A DNA stretch of 64,000 nt from Lathyrus oleraceus (GCF_024323335.1 NC_066581.1:350304409-350368408); one strand, 5' to 3'. Shown: positions 1 through 12,113, numbered from the stretch's first letter. Numbers and translations are program-made. The notes: a model not told the origin generated them from the letters alone.

Positions 1-2571
1 CATTTTTCCTCTTTACAGGAGACTTGTTATCCTTTTATAGGTTTTGTAACTTAATCTCAAAAGCACCATACAACTCGTGCTACAATCATTATGATTTTCT
101 AATTCCCCAAGTTAGTGTGTCAGCTGAGTCTGCTTGCTAGTTAGCCGACCATGTTATGATAAACAATAAATTAAGATATGATTTAGTTATCACTGAATGA
201 CGAACTTTCCCAATATTTTCCACCAACCTGGCCAGGAGAGAACAAAGAGTCAAGCTAAGCTCTTACCGGCCTGGATTGAATTAATATCTATTTCATCTGG
301 AAGAGAACGGAGAAAGCCCAGGAAAAGGAATTGTGACTCTTCTATTACATTACAAAGAAGTCCATCTTTGTCGTGATAGATCCATATCCTACCGTAGTTC
401 CCAGACAACCACCTATACTTGTCTTACCTTACAAATCTAACTTACTAATGCTAAGGTCTTTTCTTCACGGGCTTACTTAGTGCTTGTGCTAAGGAGAAAA
501 AAATGAATATGCTAAGGTTGACACTCCATCCAAACATGCAATAATATTCGAGCCCCTATCAAAGAAAGCCTTGGTAAAGCATGCTAGCACACTTGTCTTG
601 GATGTCCGTGCATCATCTTGATGGAAGATGGGCTAATGTCACAAAAATGGTTGGAGAAGGATGAAGTTAGATTCATGAGTTTAGGCTTTCGCACAACTTA
701 ATCCTTTTCTTGTTTTTTAGCAGGGTATCGCTAAGTAGTGAAGAGGTGTGTGAAGTTTAAAGCACACTTATGTTAAGTAATCAAAATAGTAAAACTTAAC
801 ATTGATTGAAGCAACTATTGGAGAGAAGACATCAGTCTGATCTGCAAGTATCAGGTAGTATGCAACGATAGTTTTCAATCATAGAATGTTTACTCATGGT
901 ATGAATTTTAGTAGTGGTCAGTTGTCCTCGATCTCTTCTTTTCATTGCCCTATTGAGTAATGGTCGGTATTTGCAAAAACATTGAGTCGGTACCAGTAGT
1001 GACAATGGAAAAAAGGGGGAGCTGTACATTGTTGAGCCAGAAAAAGATTGATCAAGATGAATGTCTGGGTAACAAAACCGAGAAGGGTGTAGTCAAGGTG
1101 CGAGTTTAACGAGTCATGGGAGTGATTTGGCCTATATAGAAGCAAGGATATGGAAGAGATGGTATATGTTGGGTAAATTATGGATTGCTATGTGATAAAT
1201 AATGACTCCAACCAAGAATCTCGGGGAAGCCAATCCTAAGAAAAGAGGTGAACCTGAAGCTGTAGAGTAAGCGTTCAGGTGCTAGTGTTATGACCTTTTT
1301 CCAATCAAATGATTTAGCGCTTTCAGAAAGCAGATAAAAATTTTCTTATTCAATGGGTTCTAATTATTCGAATTTAGATATTTCAGATTCATTCTCAGTC
1401 GTCCAATATGTACTTCTATTTTGAGAGTTTGTTCCTTACTTATCTAGGAATTTCAGTGACTAGAGTAGCCCCTATATATTCGAAGGCACCTTTTGTTTAT
1501 GCACCTATAACTGTTTCCATTTTTACTTACTTATAGTAAAAAATATCGACCTCATTCATTAGATTACGAAGAAAGAAGGCTAGGCTTCTTTAACCATAAC
1601 TAATTTAATTTTTCCCTTTAGATAATGTTTTGAATGGAAAGCAAAAGTAACTCGATCGAACAATTCTTTTTGGTTAAGAAACTACTTCTAGAATGAACTA
1701 CATCCATCAACTGGCATACCTTTCTTATCATAACTATGATCTGTCTTCGGTGTTGATATAATCTTTTTATCAATAGAAGATCTGGAATTTCCTCCTGTCT
1801 TTTCATTTAGCTCTCAGTTACCTCGGGGCGATTCTTATTATTCTTGTCCACTAAGGTGTATTTTAACCAAGAGAACGAGCTAGACAAAAAAGGTACCACC
1901 AAATGAAGGTCAACCTCACCCCCTTTGGTAAACTAAAGCAGAGAAGAGGACAAGGAAAAGCTAGGCCATTTAATTAGGGATATTATCACTTGTGCATACT
2001 ATCTTCAAGATAGAATAAACAAAATAACCTTCTCCTTTTTCGCATCTCTCAAGTTAAAATTCTTTTATGTTGTTAGCAAAAAATCGAATACCAATCGTGA
2101 CCCAATTAAAAAACGGAGTTATTAAAAACCACCTCCCCCTTCCCGCCTATCCCTCGTGCAAGAGAGGACTCGTTTTGGATTTAAAAGGTCTTTTTTTTAG
2201 CAGTCTCACCCATAAGATATGAAAAGATAGACAATCTCTTCTACAAAGCTTCTTCTTGGTATAACAAAATAACTATATGAGGAGATCCTCTAGTTTCAAA
2301 TCTCTACATTATAATCAAACCTTTAAAACTAATTCAAATAGTCGCCACAATCTTCATTCCTGCTTTCAAAGATACTTTCTTATCCTACATCAGCTTGTAA
2401 AACTCTCTCTCCTTTACTAGAAAAGGGAGAGCGGACAAAGTACCAGATGATTGGAGATGAGTAAGAAGAACGTACAATAAGAGTAAGTTGACGATGTTGA
2501 TTATCGGTAGAAAGAGTGTTCATTTAATATTTAACACATCAAATATGATTTCATTTTATGGTGACTATAGC
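1..2571. other. Flanking DNA with no recognised gene
   Basis: No intact gene, RNA gene or clear mobile element was recognised. It lies just outside the first base of an Ogre LTR and no polypurine tract precedes that LTR, so it is probably the target DNA into which Ogre-A inserted. On the minus strand near 811-840 a short frame reads like the FSPV region of a Ty1/copia reverse transcriptase (DVFSPIV), and about 900-1100 could be more of the same decayed pol. This is weak. The base composition and short purine-rich runs would also fit old organelle-derived DNA, which I cannot test by eye. Confidence 0.4.
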
Positions 2572-4021
2572 TGTAAGACCCCAATTTTGACCCTAAGATC
2601 CCTCATGATATCTCATCATATGCATTAGCTTTGGGATCACACCTTGGTAGCCTCCTTACCCCTCATTCATCGGGTTTGTATTGGGAGAGATCACCAAGCA
2701 CTTTTTATTGTATCATACTTTGTTTTTCATTATTTACTAACCAAAATGCCAAAAATATGTCAATCATACTTTGTTTTTTGTTTCTTTTGTAGGTAGTGTG
2801 TATGCTCACCCATGCTCCATCAAGCTCATATCTAGGGTTTGAGACCCTCAATGCAAGGAGTTCAATAAATAAATGGTTCACTTTGGCTCTAAGCATCATA
2901 TATGGATCCCCATGATCTTCACATGTCATTTTGATCAAGACTTCACCAAGAGTTTGAAGCTTGTTTGCCTCGGAAGCCCTAGTTCATCTAGGTATCTTGT
3001 GTGACTTCCTCAACAAGTTTCTTCAATATTTGATCAAATATTTCAAGTTACACTTCATATTAAATCATCTTATGCCTATATAATCCTCCATGAGTCCCAA
3101 AAGTCAAGATAATTTCAAGCTAGCAAGATGGTTCATGGTGGTTGGCCAGAGAAAGTCAACTAGTCAAAATTGGGGTTCCCTAGACCCTATATCCTACAAT
3201 TTTTGTCATATGAAAATTATTCCAAGAGTAAAGTTACTCAAAATGATATTCCAAACAATTTTCATATTAAGGTCAAGAGCTAGTTTTGCTTGTAAAGTCA
3301 TTTGTTATGGTGAAAGACTATAGGTCATTTTGTCTTAACCCTATTTTGGAGGTCAACTTCCCAAGACCATAACTTGTTCAATTATTATAAGATGCAAGCC
3401 ATTAAAATTCCATAATCAAATTCACAATGTCTACGTCAACTTTGATGTTTGTAAGAAGTTCAAATTCAACTTTCAAATGCATGTGCCAAGAGAAAACATT
3501 ATAGGTCACTTTGGACCATTACCATTGAATAAGTGATTTTCCTCAACTTCTAAAATGCATAACGCCTTCATCCCAAATCCAAATAAGGTCACATTTGTGA
3601 CAAAAATTAAGAGGTTTGAAAGAGCTAAAACTTTGGTGAAGGAACACTTTTCATTTGATTTCCCAAACTTCCACCTCAAAATTCATCATGATCCAAGCTT
3701 CAAATGAAAAAGTGTTCAGCATTAAAGTTGTTCCCCTTGAGCTCACCTTTCCAAAAAGTGCAAGATCATCTCATTTGGCCAAAGATTGAAGGACTTGCGC
3801 ATGGATGCAATGTGAAGTACCATTTGGAAGAATTTCATTTTCCAATTCAATTCAACAATGCATGGCTTAATGCAACACCTTCAGCATGACATGAGCAAAC
3901 TTTTGGACCTTTGCCAATCATTCTTTAGGCTCTGTACACGCCCATGCAAGCTCATGATGAAGGCTGCTATTTTTGAACATTGAAATGAAAGTGTGTAGAA
4001 AACAATGGCATTGGTGATGCA
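2572..4021 (+). repeat. Ogre-A: truncated 5' part of an old Ogre-type LTR
   Basis: The segment begins TGTAAGACCCCAATTTTGAC and continues with CCCTAAGATCCCTCATG, nearly the same as the start of the two Ogre-B LTRs at 10968 and 30700, but it diverges quickly after that. The bases before 2572 are not a polypurine tract, so this is a 5' or solo LTR, not a 3' LTR. It is cut after about 1450 bp by the Athila-type element beginning at 4022. Its divergence from Ogre-B and its outermost position make it the oldest layer of the nest. The small open frames inside show no similarity I recognise. Confidence 0.75.
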
Positions 4022-4799
4022 TGTTTTTCGCAAGTATACGAACGCGTCAAAGTAATATAAAAGATTGTCGAATCCACAGAGACCAAATGTCAATATATCG
4101 TTATCTATTCTTACGGTGTTTATCTAAGGTAATCGAAACAGGGTTTTTAAGAGTGCACAATGAAAAATAAAGTATTAAATTCAATTCAATTAATAAAGAC
4201 ATGTTCGAATGTAATTCACATAATCAATTAATAATCCAAGTACTTGCTAATAGAATTACTTATGGGCAGTGTCTCCTACTTTGAGAAGAACCAATTTAAC
4301 GGGAATTGTCGCTTTCGCGTATTCAAAACCGAGTTGTACTCGCTAATCAAGCCCTCTTATTGTCACTTATAAAAAGGTGCGCATTGCGTTAAAGTAGTAA
4401 ACCTATTTTTAAGAAATATAGTATCTTGACTAAGTTGAAAAGTATTTTGACCTGGATTCCTTAACCAAAAGAGGTTCTTGCGAATCAGACTCTAAACTTA
4501 TAAACATGTCCGAAAATAGTTTTAAAATCACTTTTCTTTTTAAGTTAAAAACTCCTAATGAACTAAACAAAGCGCTTTCGCTGTATTTGAAATAGTTAAA
4601 AACAACTAAGTTTAAATAGACGTCGGACGACTTTCGATCTTACCCAACGGAAATTAAGTGCGGGAAAACTTTAGTTCAAAGTCAAAATAGCCCTTAAGTG
4701 TTTCTATGAACAATTGTACAAATTATCGGTCTAATTACGATCCTTACATTCTAACCTTTATAGGTTTAGCTAGACATGGTAAAGTAAAAATGCATTTTA

Positions 4800-5045
4800 A
4801 TTTTTATCATAAAAAAGGTAATAAATGCGAGTGCGGAAAGTAAATAAAAGTAGTGCGAGTGCGGAAAGTAAATAAAAGTAGTGCGAGTGCAGGAAAGTAA
4901 ATAAAAGTAGTGAGTGCGAGAAAAAAAACTAATTAAAAGGCAAGGCGGGAAATAAACAAAGTAAAGTGCGAGTGCGGGAAAATAAACAAAGTAAAGGCAG
5001 TGTGGGAAAGTAAACAAAATAAAGGCAGTGCGGGAAAGTAAAGTA
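4800..5045. repeat. Short tandem array in the Athila LTR
   Basis: Roughly nine imperfect copies of a 22-30 bp unit built on AGTGCGRGWAAGTAAAYAAA run head to tail. The reading-frame openness here on both strands follows from the repeat and is not evidence of coding. Confidence 0.7.
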
Positions 5046-5277
5046 GACAAAGGTAAAACAATAAAACCTGGTCCAATCGGAGGGTCGAATAAAGTTCGTA
5101 ACAGAAATAAAAATGACGGCAGGATTAAACTTCCTTCCAAAGTGCTCCAAACTCGATTACAGACTCGATTACACAGTGTGGCAACACTCCGATGTGAAGC
5201 GATTACCACTTTTACAATACTGATATATGCCTAGTTGTAACTAAGTTTGGATGATGAAATAAATGAAATCAAGGCTC

Positions 5278-5285
5278 TATTTATA
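5278..5285 (-). promoter_or_regulatory. Probable TATA box of the Athila LTR promoter
   Basis: The minus strand reads CTTATAAATAGAGCC, a good plant TATA box, about 70 bp downstream (in transcription sense) of the GC-rich motif cluster at 5356-5492. Confidence 0.6.
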
Positions 5286-5355
5286 AGCAAGGAAAATAAT
5301 GGAAATGACAAGGATGCCCCTCAGTTTGAAAATGGGAGGGAAACATATTGTTCTT

Positions 5356-5492
5356 GTGGCGCCCGCCACAACCTCATGGCGCCCGCCACAGGAGGAAATT
5401 GTGGCGCCCAAGTGGAGATAGTGGGAGATGTGGCAGTTGAGGAGAGGTTGGAACTGGGACACGTCATGGCTGGACCCATGGCGCCCGCCACA
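5356..5492 (-). promoter_or_regulatory. GC-rich near-palindrome cluster in LTR U3
   Basis: Three full copies of TGGCGCCCGCCACA (within 5356-5370, 5376-5390 and 5478-5492) and a partial copy at 5401-5410 stand in otherwise AT-rich DNA. GTGGC and GCCAC arms flank a GCCC core. The same motif recurs twice upstream of the second env-position ORF of this element (8489-8524). Confidence 0.6.
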
Positions 5493-5688
5493 GTGGGAGC
5501 CACAAGTGTAAAATGCTGATTTTTAGGCTTTTTAGCTCATTTTTGCTCCTTTTCTCGATCGGGGCTCCGATTAGATAGAAAACCTGAAAACAAGGAAAAA
5601 CATAGTAATAACATAACAAAATAACAATAAAATAACTAAAATGCATGCGAAATCGGAGTCGAAAATATGGTGAATTTCAGTGTCATCA

Positions 5689-5725
5689 AATTCTCCCACA
5701 CTTAAACCCTTGCTTGTCCTCAAGC
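5689..5725 (-). other. Polypurine tract region before the 3' LTR
   Basis: The minus strand reads GCTTGAGGACAAGCAAGG and then TTTAAGTGTGGGAGAATT immediately before the LTR start at 5688. This arrangement is typical of Athila-lineage elements and marks the plus-strand priming site. It fixes the LTR boundary. Confidence 0.75.
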
Positions 5726-6834
5726 AAAACACTTAAAAGCTCAAAGAAGAAAAACCGGTGTCAACGAGTGATTCGGCTAGAAAGGCTTCTAAGTTCAAGT
5801 CGGGATGCAGTGATAGGTACTAACTGAGTGAACCAAGGGTATCGTGATGACACTTATCCGCATACACGGACATAAACTCCATTCCTATATTAACCAACCC
5901 ATATTATCCCACAATACCTAGGCCTACCTCTTCATCTCTTTTTGGGTCCTTTTCATTCAGGCACAATCACATTAAGCTCGTTATCCATACATGCTTCATA
6001 TCAGAGTGACCGATTAGTGATTCTGATCCTAAACATGGGGTTTCTAGCACATAAATCTGTGTAAACCCTTTTATTTGACCCAAATGCAGTTGTGGGGGAT
6101 CGGATCGTAATCCGCCCTACCGAGTTCAGCGCCAGATACCTCTGAACCAACTAACAGCGGGTGAGTTTTTCTTTTTCTTTTTCTTTTGCAGCAAATTTTT
6201 ACAACTTTTTGGTTTAAATGACTTTGTGAGGGTCACCTATCCCGGAGTTGCCTTTTTATTTTATTTATTTCACTGGATCATTCACTTATGTTCATCGGTC
6301 CCCTACGTAGAGGATGCTTAGGTCGGAGCTGACTGCTGGAATAAACTACTGAGGACTATACTGAAATGATAATTAAGGCCATGGTATATGGGGTTTCGCG
6401 AGTGATTCCTATATTCATGAAGTCTATGGTGCTAAAACGATACCGATGTTTCAAAAAGTTCTCCCAAGTCACCACATCCTAACTCAAACCTGTCTTAAAG
6501 CCCAAAAACTTTCAGAATAACACTGTTTTCTTTTGCAAAAAAAAATTGGTAGGGCTAAAGGAAGGGAGAGATTAGGATGTACTCAAGATATACTATACTG
6601 GTGACTCGTCAGACCATGCATTTTCTAAAACACTCTAACTAAAAGCAAAATAAAACAAAGTAAACAACTAAAAAGCAATAAAAATAAACAATCTAACTAA
6701 AAACAGCAAAGAAAAATAGAAAGCGATAAAATCTCCTCCCACACTTAAATCGAACATTATCCCCAATGTTTCAAAATAAGATAAGGGGAGAGTAACCTGT
6801 CACACTACTGCTGACCACTGGTTCCCTGGCCATC
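5726..6834 (-). other. Untranslated region between env-position ORF and LTR
   Basis: No coding signal was seen. A second purine-rich tract almost the same as the PPT (TTTAAGTGTGGGAGGAG on the minus strand, about 6733-6750) follows the ORF end at 6835 and is preceded by CATTGGGGATAATGTTCG. It may be an internal priming site or a duplication of the PPT block. Confidence 0.5.
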
Positions 6835-8228
6835 CTAAGGTGGACGATGGGATCTGCTGCGATGACGGTCTCTCTGATCCATCCTGGCCGATAAGGCATC
6901 ATGAGCAGTCCTCACCTCTCGAAGGTTGCCTAAAATAGAACCCTGAGTGGCCTCCATCAGTGCAAAATGCTCACGGTGGTAGTTCCGCTGACAGGATTGC
7001 TCGTTTGTGATCGCAAGCAGAGTCTGTCCAACAGTCGTATAGGATCGATTTGTCCTCCACTGCGATTCTTGCATGAAGTTCATGTTGTCCGCCAGTTGTT
7101 GCTGAATGGTAGAGAGTAGGTCATCACGCCTTTGTTCTCTAGCCATGTGGTCGCGCCACATCTCCTCAGTAATATAGAATCCAGGAGCAGAACCTGCAAA
7201 AGAAGAAAATGGTGCGGTGTGTGGTGGTGAAGGGTGATGGGGGGACACATGAGGTACGGGAGATTTCTCTCTACGATCAAACTCTTCATCAGTGTCGTGT
7301 CCCTCCTCATCAGGAACATTAGGAGGAAGTGGACCAAAAACAGGTGGAGCATCTAAATCGTAGGTCCAGTTCCTTTCATTACGTACATCAGTACGTCTAG
7401 TGCACGGTAAGGCAACAGATGGGAAAGCTACATCATGAATCATAAGCACATAACCTCCCTCTCTTCTCACTCGGCACAATTTCATATCTTTTAGAAATTT
7501 AAGGTTGATTGTGCGAGGAGCTAAGGGAACTAAGGTAGCTATATCATTGTTCAGGTTAAGAGCCCAAGCAATAGACGTAATGAGTCCTCCAAAAACAATA
7601 GGTCCCGTTTTATTAAGAGTTAAAGCCATATGAGCAATCATAAACGGGACCGAATTAATCCTCCTATTTGTGAGGCTTCCTTGTAAAAATAGAAGCTCCC
7701 TAACATTAACCTTGTTTGGATTCTCCCAGCCAAAAATAGTGCATGCCAACAGATATCTAAAAACTCTGATGGTCGGGTTATGGATGGTCGAGGCAAGAAT
7801 TCCTTCAAAAGAATTTATTGAAGTATTAGAAAATCTTTGCCAGAAGGAAAACACCTCGACCGACCAGTCTAAATCCAAAGGGGCCTCACAAATAACACCT
7901 ACCCCATGAGGAATTCCTAACAGACCTGCTAGTTCGTTGGTACTAAACTCATACTCAACAGCAAACATTCGAAATTTAACAGTACCAACTGTACTAGAAG
8001 TGTTAGGACTGTCAGTCGCTCAAAGGTAGGCTCTCTGTTTGAAAAGATAGTGTGCAAGCCTAAAAAATCTAACAAATGAAAAACACTATGGTAGATACCC
8101 AAAGTATAAAGACAATTATCATCCACGTACCTCATCGGGAGAATTTCACGATTTTACAACGTTTCAATAATCCTTCTCTGCCTATCCCCAGGTTTCCCTT
8201 CGCGAAGAATGTATCCGTTGAACTCCAT
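6835..8228 (-). pseudogene. Second env-position ORF (Athila ORF1-like), broken
   Basis: Starting from ATG at 8228 the minus-strand frame runs to a TAA at 8154-8156, continues in frame to about 7990, then shifts frame once; the remaining 377 codons to the stop at 6835 are open. The protein resembles the 'Arabidopsis retrotransposon ORF-1' type protein found in the env position of Athila-lineage elements. Sequence features include hydrophobic helices in the middle, a proline-rich linker (about residues 225-260 of the open part), and a polar Arg/His-rich C-terminus. It is homologous to the ORF at 8951-10225: both carry an FxxxEYxFSxxExxxLLGxP block, an IHNPxxRxFxxxL block and a W-Y-L-containing block in the same order. 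A TATA box lies 40-50 bp upstream of the ATG. Function unknown; proteins of this class are called env-like only from position. Confidence 0.7.
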
Positions 8229-8267
8229 TGCTTTGCTCTTTGAATGTGTTGAAGAAGATGAAAATGG

Positions 8268-8280
8268 GTTTATATATATA
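8268..8280 (-). promoter_or_regulatory. TATA box of the second env-position ORF
   Basis: The minus strand reads CCCTATATATATAAACCC about 40-50 bp upstream of the ATG at 8228, with a pyrimidine-rich leader (CATCTTCTTCAACAC) between them. Two copies of the LTR GC-rich motif lie about 210-245 bp further upstream. Confidence 0.55.
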
Positions 8281-8488
8281 GGGTGGTAAAGGTGGGATTT
8301 TTATGGATATTGATGGATGAAAATTAAAATGGAAGTTGGAAAGGTAAATTGTATGGTGGGAAGATGAGAAATGTAGGAGCTTTTATGGGGTTCAAGGGAG
8401 TTTTTGGAAGAGGAAAATATGGGTTTTGGAAGTTTGAATGGCCAAAAATGGTGAATTCATTGAATCTTCCCCGCTTATACCAGACGCC

Positions 8489-8524
8489 GTGGCGGGCGCC
8501 ACAGGGTCTATGGCGGGCGCCACA
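8489..8524 (-). promoter_or_regulatory. Two copies of the LTR GC-rich motif at an internal promoter
   Basis: GTGGCGGGCGCCACA (8489-8503) and ATGGCGGGCGCCACA (8510-8524) on the plus strand are the reverse orientation of the motif at 5356-5492. They sit upstream of the TATA box and ATG of the second env-position ORF. Confidence 0.6.
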
Positions 8525-8727
8525 AGAGCAATTGAAGTTGGGCCGAAATTCGAAGATTGGTATGGGCTTTTCCATGCTTTTTTTTGGTCTGGGGGTCCGG
8601 ATAGCATTTTCATTGTTTTTCCTAATGAAATAAGGCTTGCACAATTTATGAAAATAAAATTAAACATTAAACAAATAAAATAATGCTATTAGATTATAAT
8701 ACGAATATAAATGAAATAAACACACAT

Positions 8728-8832
<105 letters not shown>

Positions 8833-8950
8833 AAATATCAAAGTGCTAACATAATTAGAAAATATACCGAATGCGATAATATAAAATAATTCAGGGAAAT
8901 GCGAAAAATAATATAAGCTTAAATAAGAAAAGATAAACGAGACGGTAAAC

Positions 8951-10225
8951 TCAAACAGCAGGGGGCTCCTCTACCTGACTGGATCCACGAAGTACGGCTA
9001 TCTCCTGACGAAGCTCTTCTATCTCTTGGTACAAATAATCAACCTCAATAGCATGTGTGAGATCGGATACCGCAATCTGTAAAGTAAGGTCAGCCACCTC
9101 CTGTCTAAGCTCGACAATCTCTCTGCGACACTCGGCAATCTGCGTGTGGACATCTGGGGTGTTTAAAGATAAATTATTAGAGACCACAGTAATCATTGGT
9201 GAAAGCGGCGTATGAGTATAATCTGAAATAGGAGGGGATCTAGGCTCCTCAACAGTCTCTCCATGACCTTCCAAAGCATAACTCCAGTTAGCTGGATCAT
9301 GAACACTGGTCATCATCGGGTCTGGCAGTGTAAAGTAGTGTATCGTCTCGTTATCAATCAACAATCTGAACTGTCTGGGATTGAAAGAGGATCTCCTCAT
9401 CAATCCTCTGGTCAAGCAGAAATCAATATCCATATTAGTATAACCACAGAAAGTCCTGAGATGGAGCAGCTTGCGGGATAGGCCTAAGGCAATGGCAATC
9501 TGCGTGACAATCCCTCCTACATGAATAACTCCTTCGGATGATCTGGCAACGTTGCTAAGGCCACACAGTAGGAAATTCCCACATGCCACAAGGCGTGACT
9601 GGGATGCACAGAATAACAAAAATATCTCCTCCTCACTCAGCAGAGTCTCAGCATCTGGTCTTCCAAGAAAGAAGTGTGTCAGTATCATTTGGAAGTACCT
9701 CATAGCAGGGTTGTGGATAACCTGGGACAACTGAGTGGAAGGATCCTGACTCCCTCCACCAGAGATATCGCTCCAGAATTTCTCCACTTCCTTACTCATA
9801 AAGTATCCCATCGGCGTCTCAGGGATAGCGTCGGGGGTAGTCTGAAAACCTAATAAGTCACCGAACTCCTTATGGCTGAAAGAGTACTCAGTCCCGAATA
9901 GCCTGAAAACAGTATGTCCATCTGGTCCGGAGTAACAATCATAATCAAACGAGCTGAGGAACTCCAATGTCAGGTTCCTGTAGGTGTTGTTCATGTCATC
10001 AACGAATTCATCCCATTGGAGTTGGTGGCATAGGAATCTGATGCTTGGCTTAATGCCTAGGGCATTCATGCAATCCTGGTCCGGATAGCGTGTAGGTGCC
10101 ATAGGGCACTGGTAGAGAACTATGTAACGCTCCCTCTGGGCGTCATCTCTGAAAGCCACGTGCATTTCATTAAACTTCTGCATCCTACAAAGGTTAGGGA
10201 AAAGGATCTTGAAAACACAAAACAT
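8951..10225 (-). CDS. First env-position ORF (Athila ORF1-like protein)
   Basis: An uninterrupted 424-codon minus-strand frame lies about 145 bp downstream of the pol stop. It belongs to the Athila 'retrotransposon ORF-1' type protein found in the env position; its role is unknown and membrane fusion is not supported by anything visible. The core (residues about 60-310) includes WDEFVDDMNNTYRNL, EYSFSHKEFGDLLGFQ and a hydrophobic CGLSNVARSSEGVIHVGG stretch. The C-terminal 65 residues are a heptad-rich coiled coil (repeated EIxELRQE). The real start is probably Met15 at 10183: just before it the strand reads CCCTAACCTTTGTAG then GATG, a good branch-point plus 3' splice site, consistent with a spliced env-type mRNA. 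It is the better preserved of two related copies. Confidence 0.75.
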   Translation of the reverse strand: MFCVFKILFPNLCRMQKFNEMHVAFRDDAQRERYIVLYQCPMAPTRYPDQDCMNALGIKPSIRFLCHQLQWDEFVDDMNNTYRNLTLEFLSSFDYDCYSGPDGHTVFRLFGTEYSFSHKEFGDLLGFQTTPDAIPETPMGYFMSKEVEKFWSDISGGGSQDPSTQLSQVIHNPAMRYFQMILTHFFLGRPDAETLLSEEEIFLLFCASQSRLVACGNFLLCGLSNVARSSEGVIHVGGIVTQIAIALGLSRKLLHLRTFCGYTNMDIDFCLTRGLMRRSSFNPRQFRLLIDNETIHYFTLPDPMMTSVHDPANWSYALEGHGETVEEPRSPPISDYTHTPLSPMITVVSNNLSLNTPDVHTQIAECRREIVELRQEVADLTLQIAVSDLTHAIEVDYLYQEIEELRQEIAVLRGSSQVEEPPAV

Positions 10226-10314
10226 TGCAAATGATATTTAGTCCTGACGAGAATATGATTAAAAATAAAATAAAGTAAATAAATGCAGAAAAAGTAAAAT
10301 AAGATAAGAAAACT

Positions 10315-10330
10315 TTGGGTTGCCTCCCAA
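10315..10330 (-). other. Post-pol hairpin conserved in Athila-type elements
   Basis: TTGGG and CCCAA arms enclose AGGCAA on the minus strand, 40 nt after the end of pol, next to GTCAAGCTAACGACGTTAAG. A GGGAGGCAACCC block after pol is a familiar mark of this lineage; its function is not known to me. Confidence 0.6.
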
Positions 10331-10369
10331 GCAGCGCTTGCTTAACGTCGTTAGCTTGACGATCGGAAT

Positions 10370-10967
10370 TTATACATTTGTCGTAGGAATTGGTGGATCT
10401 ATCAGAGTGTGGCTGGAGTAGTCTGTTGGAATGTCTCCTCCTTCATAGGGCTTCAGTCTTTGTGCATTTACAATGAATGGACTACAGGTTTCTTTCTTGA
10501 TTTCTACAGCTCCGGATCTCAGAATCTTAGATACTTTGAAAGGGCCAGTCCATCTTGAACGCAGCTTCCCAGGGAAAAGTCATAGCCTAGAATTGAACAG
10601 GAGAACAGGGTTTCCTATATTGAAATCTTTTTTCACAACTCTCTTGTCATGCCAAGATTTGGTTCTCTCTTTGTATATTATGGCATTCTCGTAGGCAGAT
10701 TGCCTGAGTTCTTCTAGTTTGTGGATGTCAAGGGTACGTTTTTCACCAGCAATCAGGTAATCCAAATTCAAAGTTTTAATGTCCCAATAGGCCTTATGCT
10801 CTAATTCAAACGGTAAATGACAGGATTTTCCATAGACTAGTTGGTAGGGAGTTGTTCCTATAGGGGTTTTGAAAGCGGTTTTGTAGGCCCATAATGCTTC
10901 TTGGAGCTTTTGAGACCAATCTCTTCTAGATATAGAAACATTTTTTTCTAGAATTTGTTTTATCTCC
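10370..10967 (-). pseudogene. Integrase C-terminus of the Athila-type pol, truncated
   Basis: The minus-strand frame begins at the Ogre-B insertion point, so the N-terminal part is absent. What remains is the end of integrase: [45 protein letters not shown]... (the block after the catalytic core) and the C-terminal domain with [10 protein letters not shown], then [14 protein letters not shown] (the GPF motif) and a tail ending at 10370. A single TGA at 10580-10582 lies between NSRL and LFPGK, where family members usually have an arginine codon, so a CGA to TGA change in a CpG is likely. The homologous frame then continues open for 69 codons. Confidence 0.85.
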
Positions 10968-12113
10968 TGTAAGACCCCAATTTTGTCCCTAAGATCCCTC
11001 ATGGCATCATATCATATCATATCATATCATTGCCTCAAGGATCATTGTGCACCTTGCCTTCTTCCTTATGGGTGGGTTGCCTTTTGAGAGTGATTTTTGA
11101 TCACCAAGCTTGTTTTGCATGTGTATATCATTGCTTTTCATTTGTTTACTAACCAAAAAGTACAAAAATATTGTCATCTAACCTTGTCTTGTAGATGAAG
11201 CAATCAATAGTCAAGACAATCAAAGGCAGCCATTGAGCAATAGATGGTGGCCATTCTGAAGAATTTGGGCACCATGATCATTCACAAGAGTTCATATGAG
11301 TTGTGATATCATTTTGAATCAAGATCTCAAGTGGTAGAGGCTTGAATTTCATCTGATCTCAGCTAGGTCAGCTGAAACCCTAGAAAAGTCAACACAAGTC
11401 AACTATGCATTCAATCATGGATTTGAAGGCGGGAGATGGTTAGAGAGACCTCATTCATGTCCATACAAGTCTCATTTGACATGTCAAACATCAACATGAA
11501 AGAATTTGAGGTCAGATGAAAAGTTTCCAAAAATAGTAAGTGACCTGTAATTTCAAACTGCCAAAAATGGAAAGGTCTTCTCCTCAAGATTACATCATCA
11601 AGAATGCTTCAAATCAAATTTTGTCCAACATGAAAGTTGAAGATCTTGCTCTCACCTTTCCAAAAAGTCCAAGAACATGAATTTCTCATGTGTGGTTAAG
11701 AAATTATGGATCAATCATTGCCAAGCAAATTTGAACTTCAATAAGGCATAGCTTTTGCACCAAAAGGCCAATTGAAGTGGTTCTTTTTGGAATATTTCTC
11801 TCTTGATATGCTCTATCCAAAACATGCATCATAAATCATCAATTCTCATCACAAAATTTTGGCATTTTCATTTGAATTCCATTTTGAATTTTGGAGGGAA
11901 AGTAATAATTTGAAAAAATGTGCATTGTTTTCACTTCCAACCAATTTCATTTGCCTCAAAACAGATTTTAAAACTCATTCCAAGTGAAAATCGTGCACTG
12001 TAGCATTGCCATGCACATGTAAGGGTGATTTTGCCATTTTGCATCAACACTTGAATTTTACTAATCCATCTTGCATTTGGCTAATGGTGATTAAGGACTG
12101 CATTAACAGTTGA

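Larger units (their letters stand above)
4022..5688 (-). repeat. 3' LTR of the Athila-type element
   Basis: On the minus strand the LTR starts TGATGACACTGAAATTCACC at 5688, directly after a purine-rich tract, and ends CGAAAAACA at 4022, giving TG..CA termini and about 1667 bp. It contains a TATA box (plus-strand 5278-5285) and four GC-rich near-palindromic motifs upstream of it. Between 4800 and 5040 there is a degenerate array of units like GTGCGAGTGCGGGAAAGTAA separated by A-rich spacers. Boundaries come from one end only, as the partner LTR is outside the window. Confidence 0.72.

Noticed and set aside
1..2571. Assigning the left flank to a mitochondrial insertion or a copia element
   Set aside because: Only a very short FSPV-like match and a general impression of composition support either; no alignable gene was seen, so it is left as unassigned.
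4766..5234. Overlapping open frames rich in Phe/Leu/Tyr on the minus strand
   Set aside because: They come from the tandem repeat array in the Athila LTR; frames on both strands are open equally and carry no domain.
10580..11002. A 140-residue integrase ORF starting at 11002 (minus)
   Set aside because: The first residues ([11 protein letters not shown]) are translated from the Ogre-B LTR; real integrase sequence begins only at 10967.
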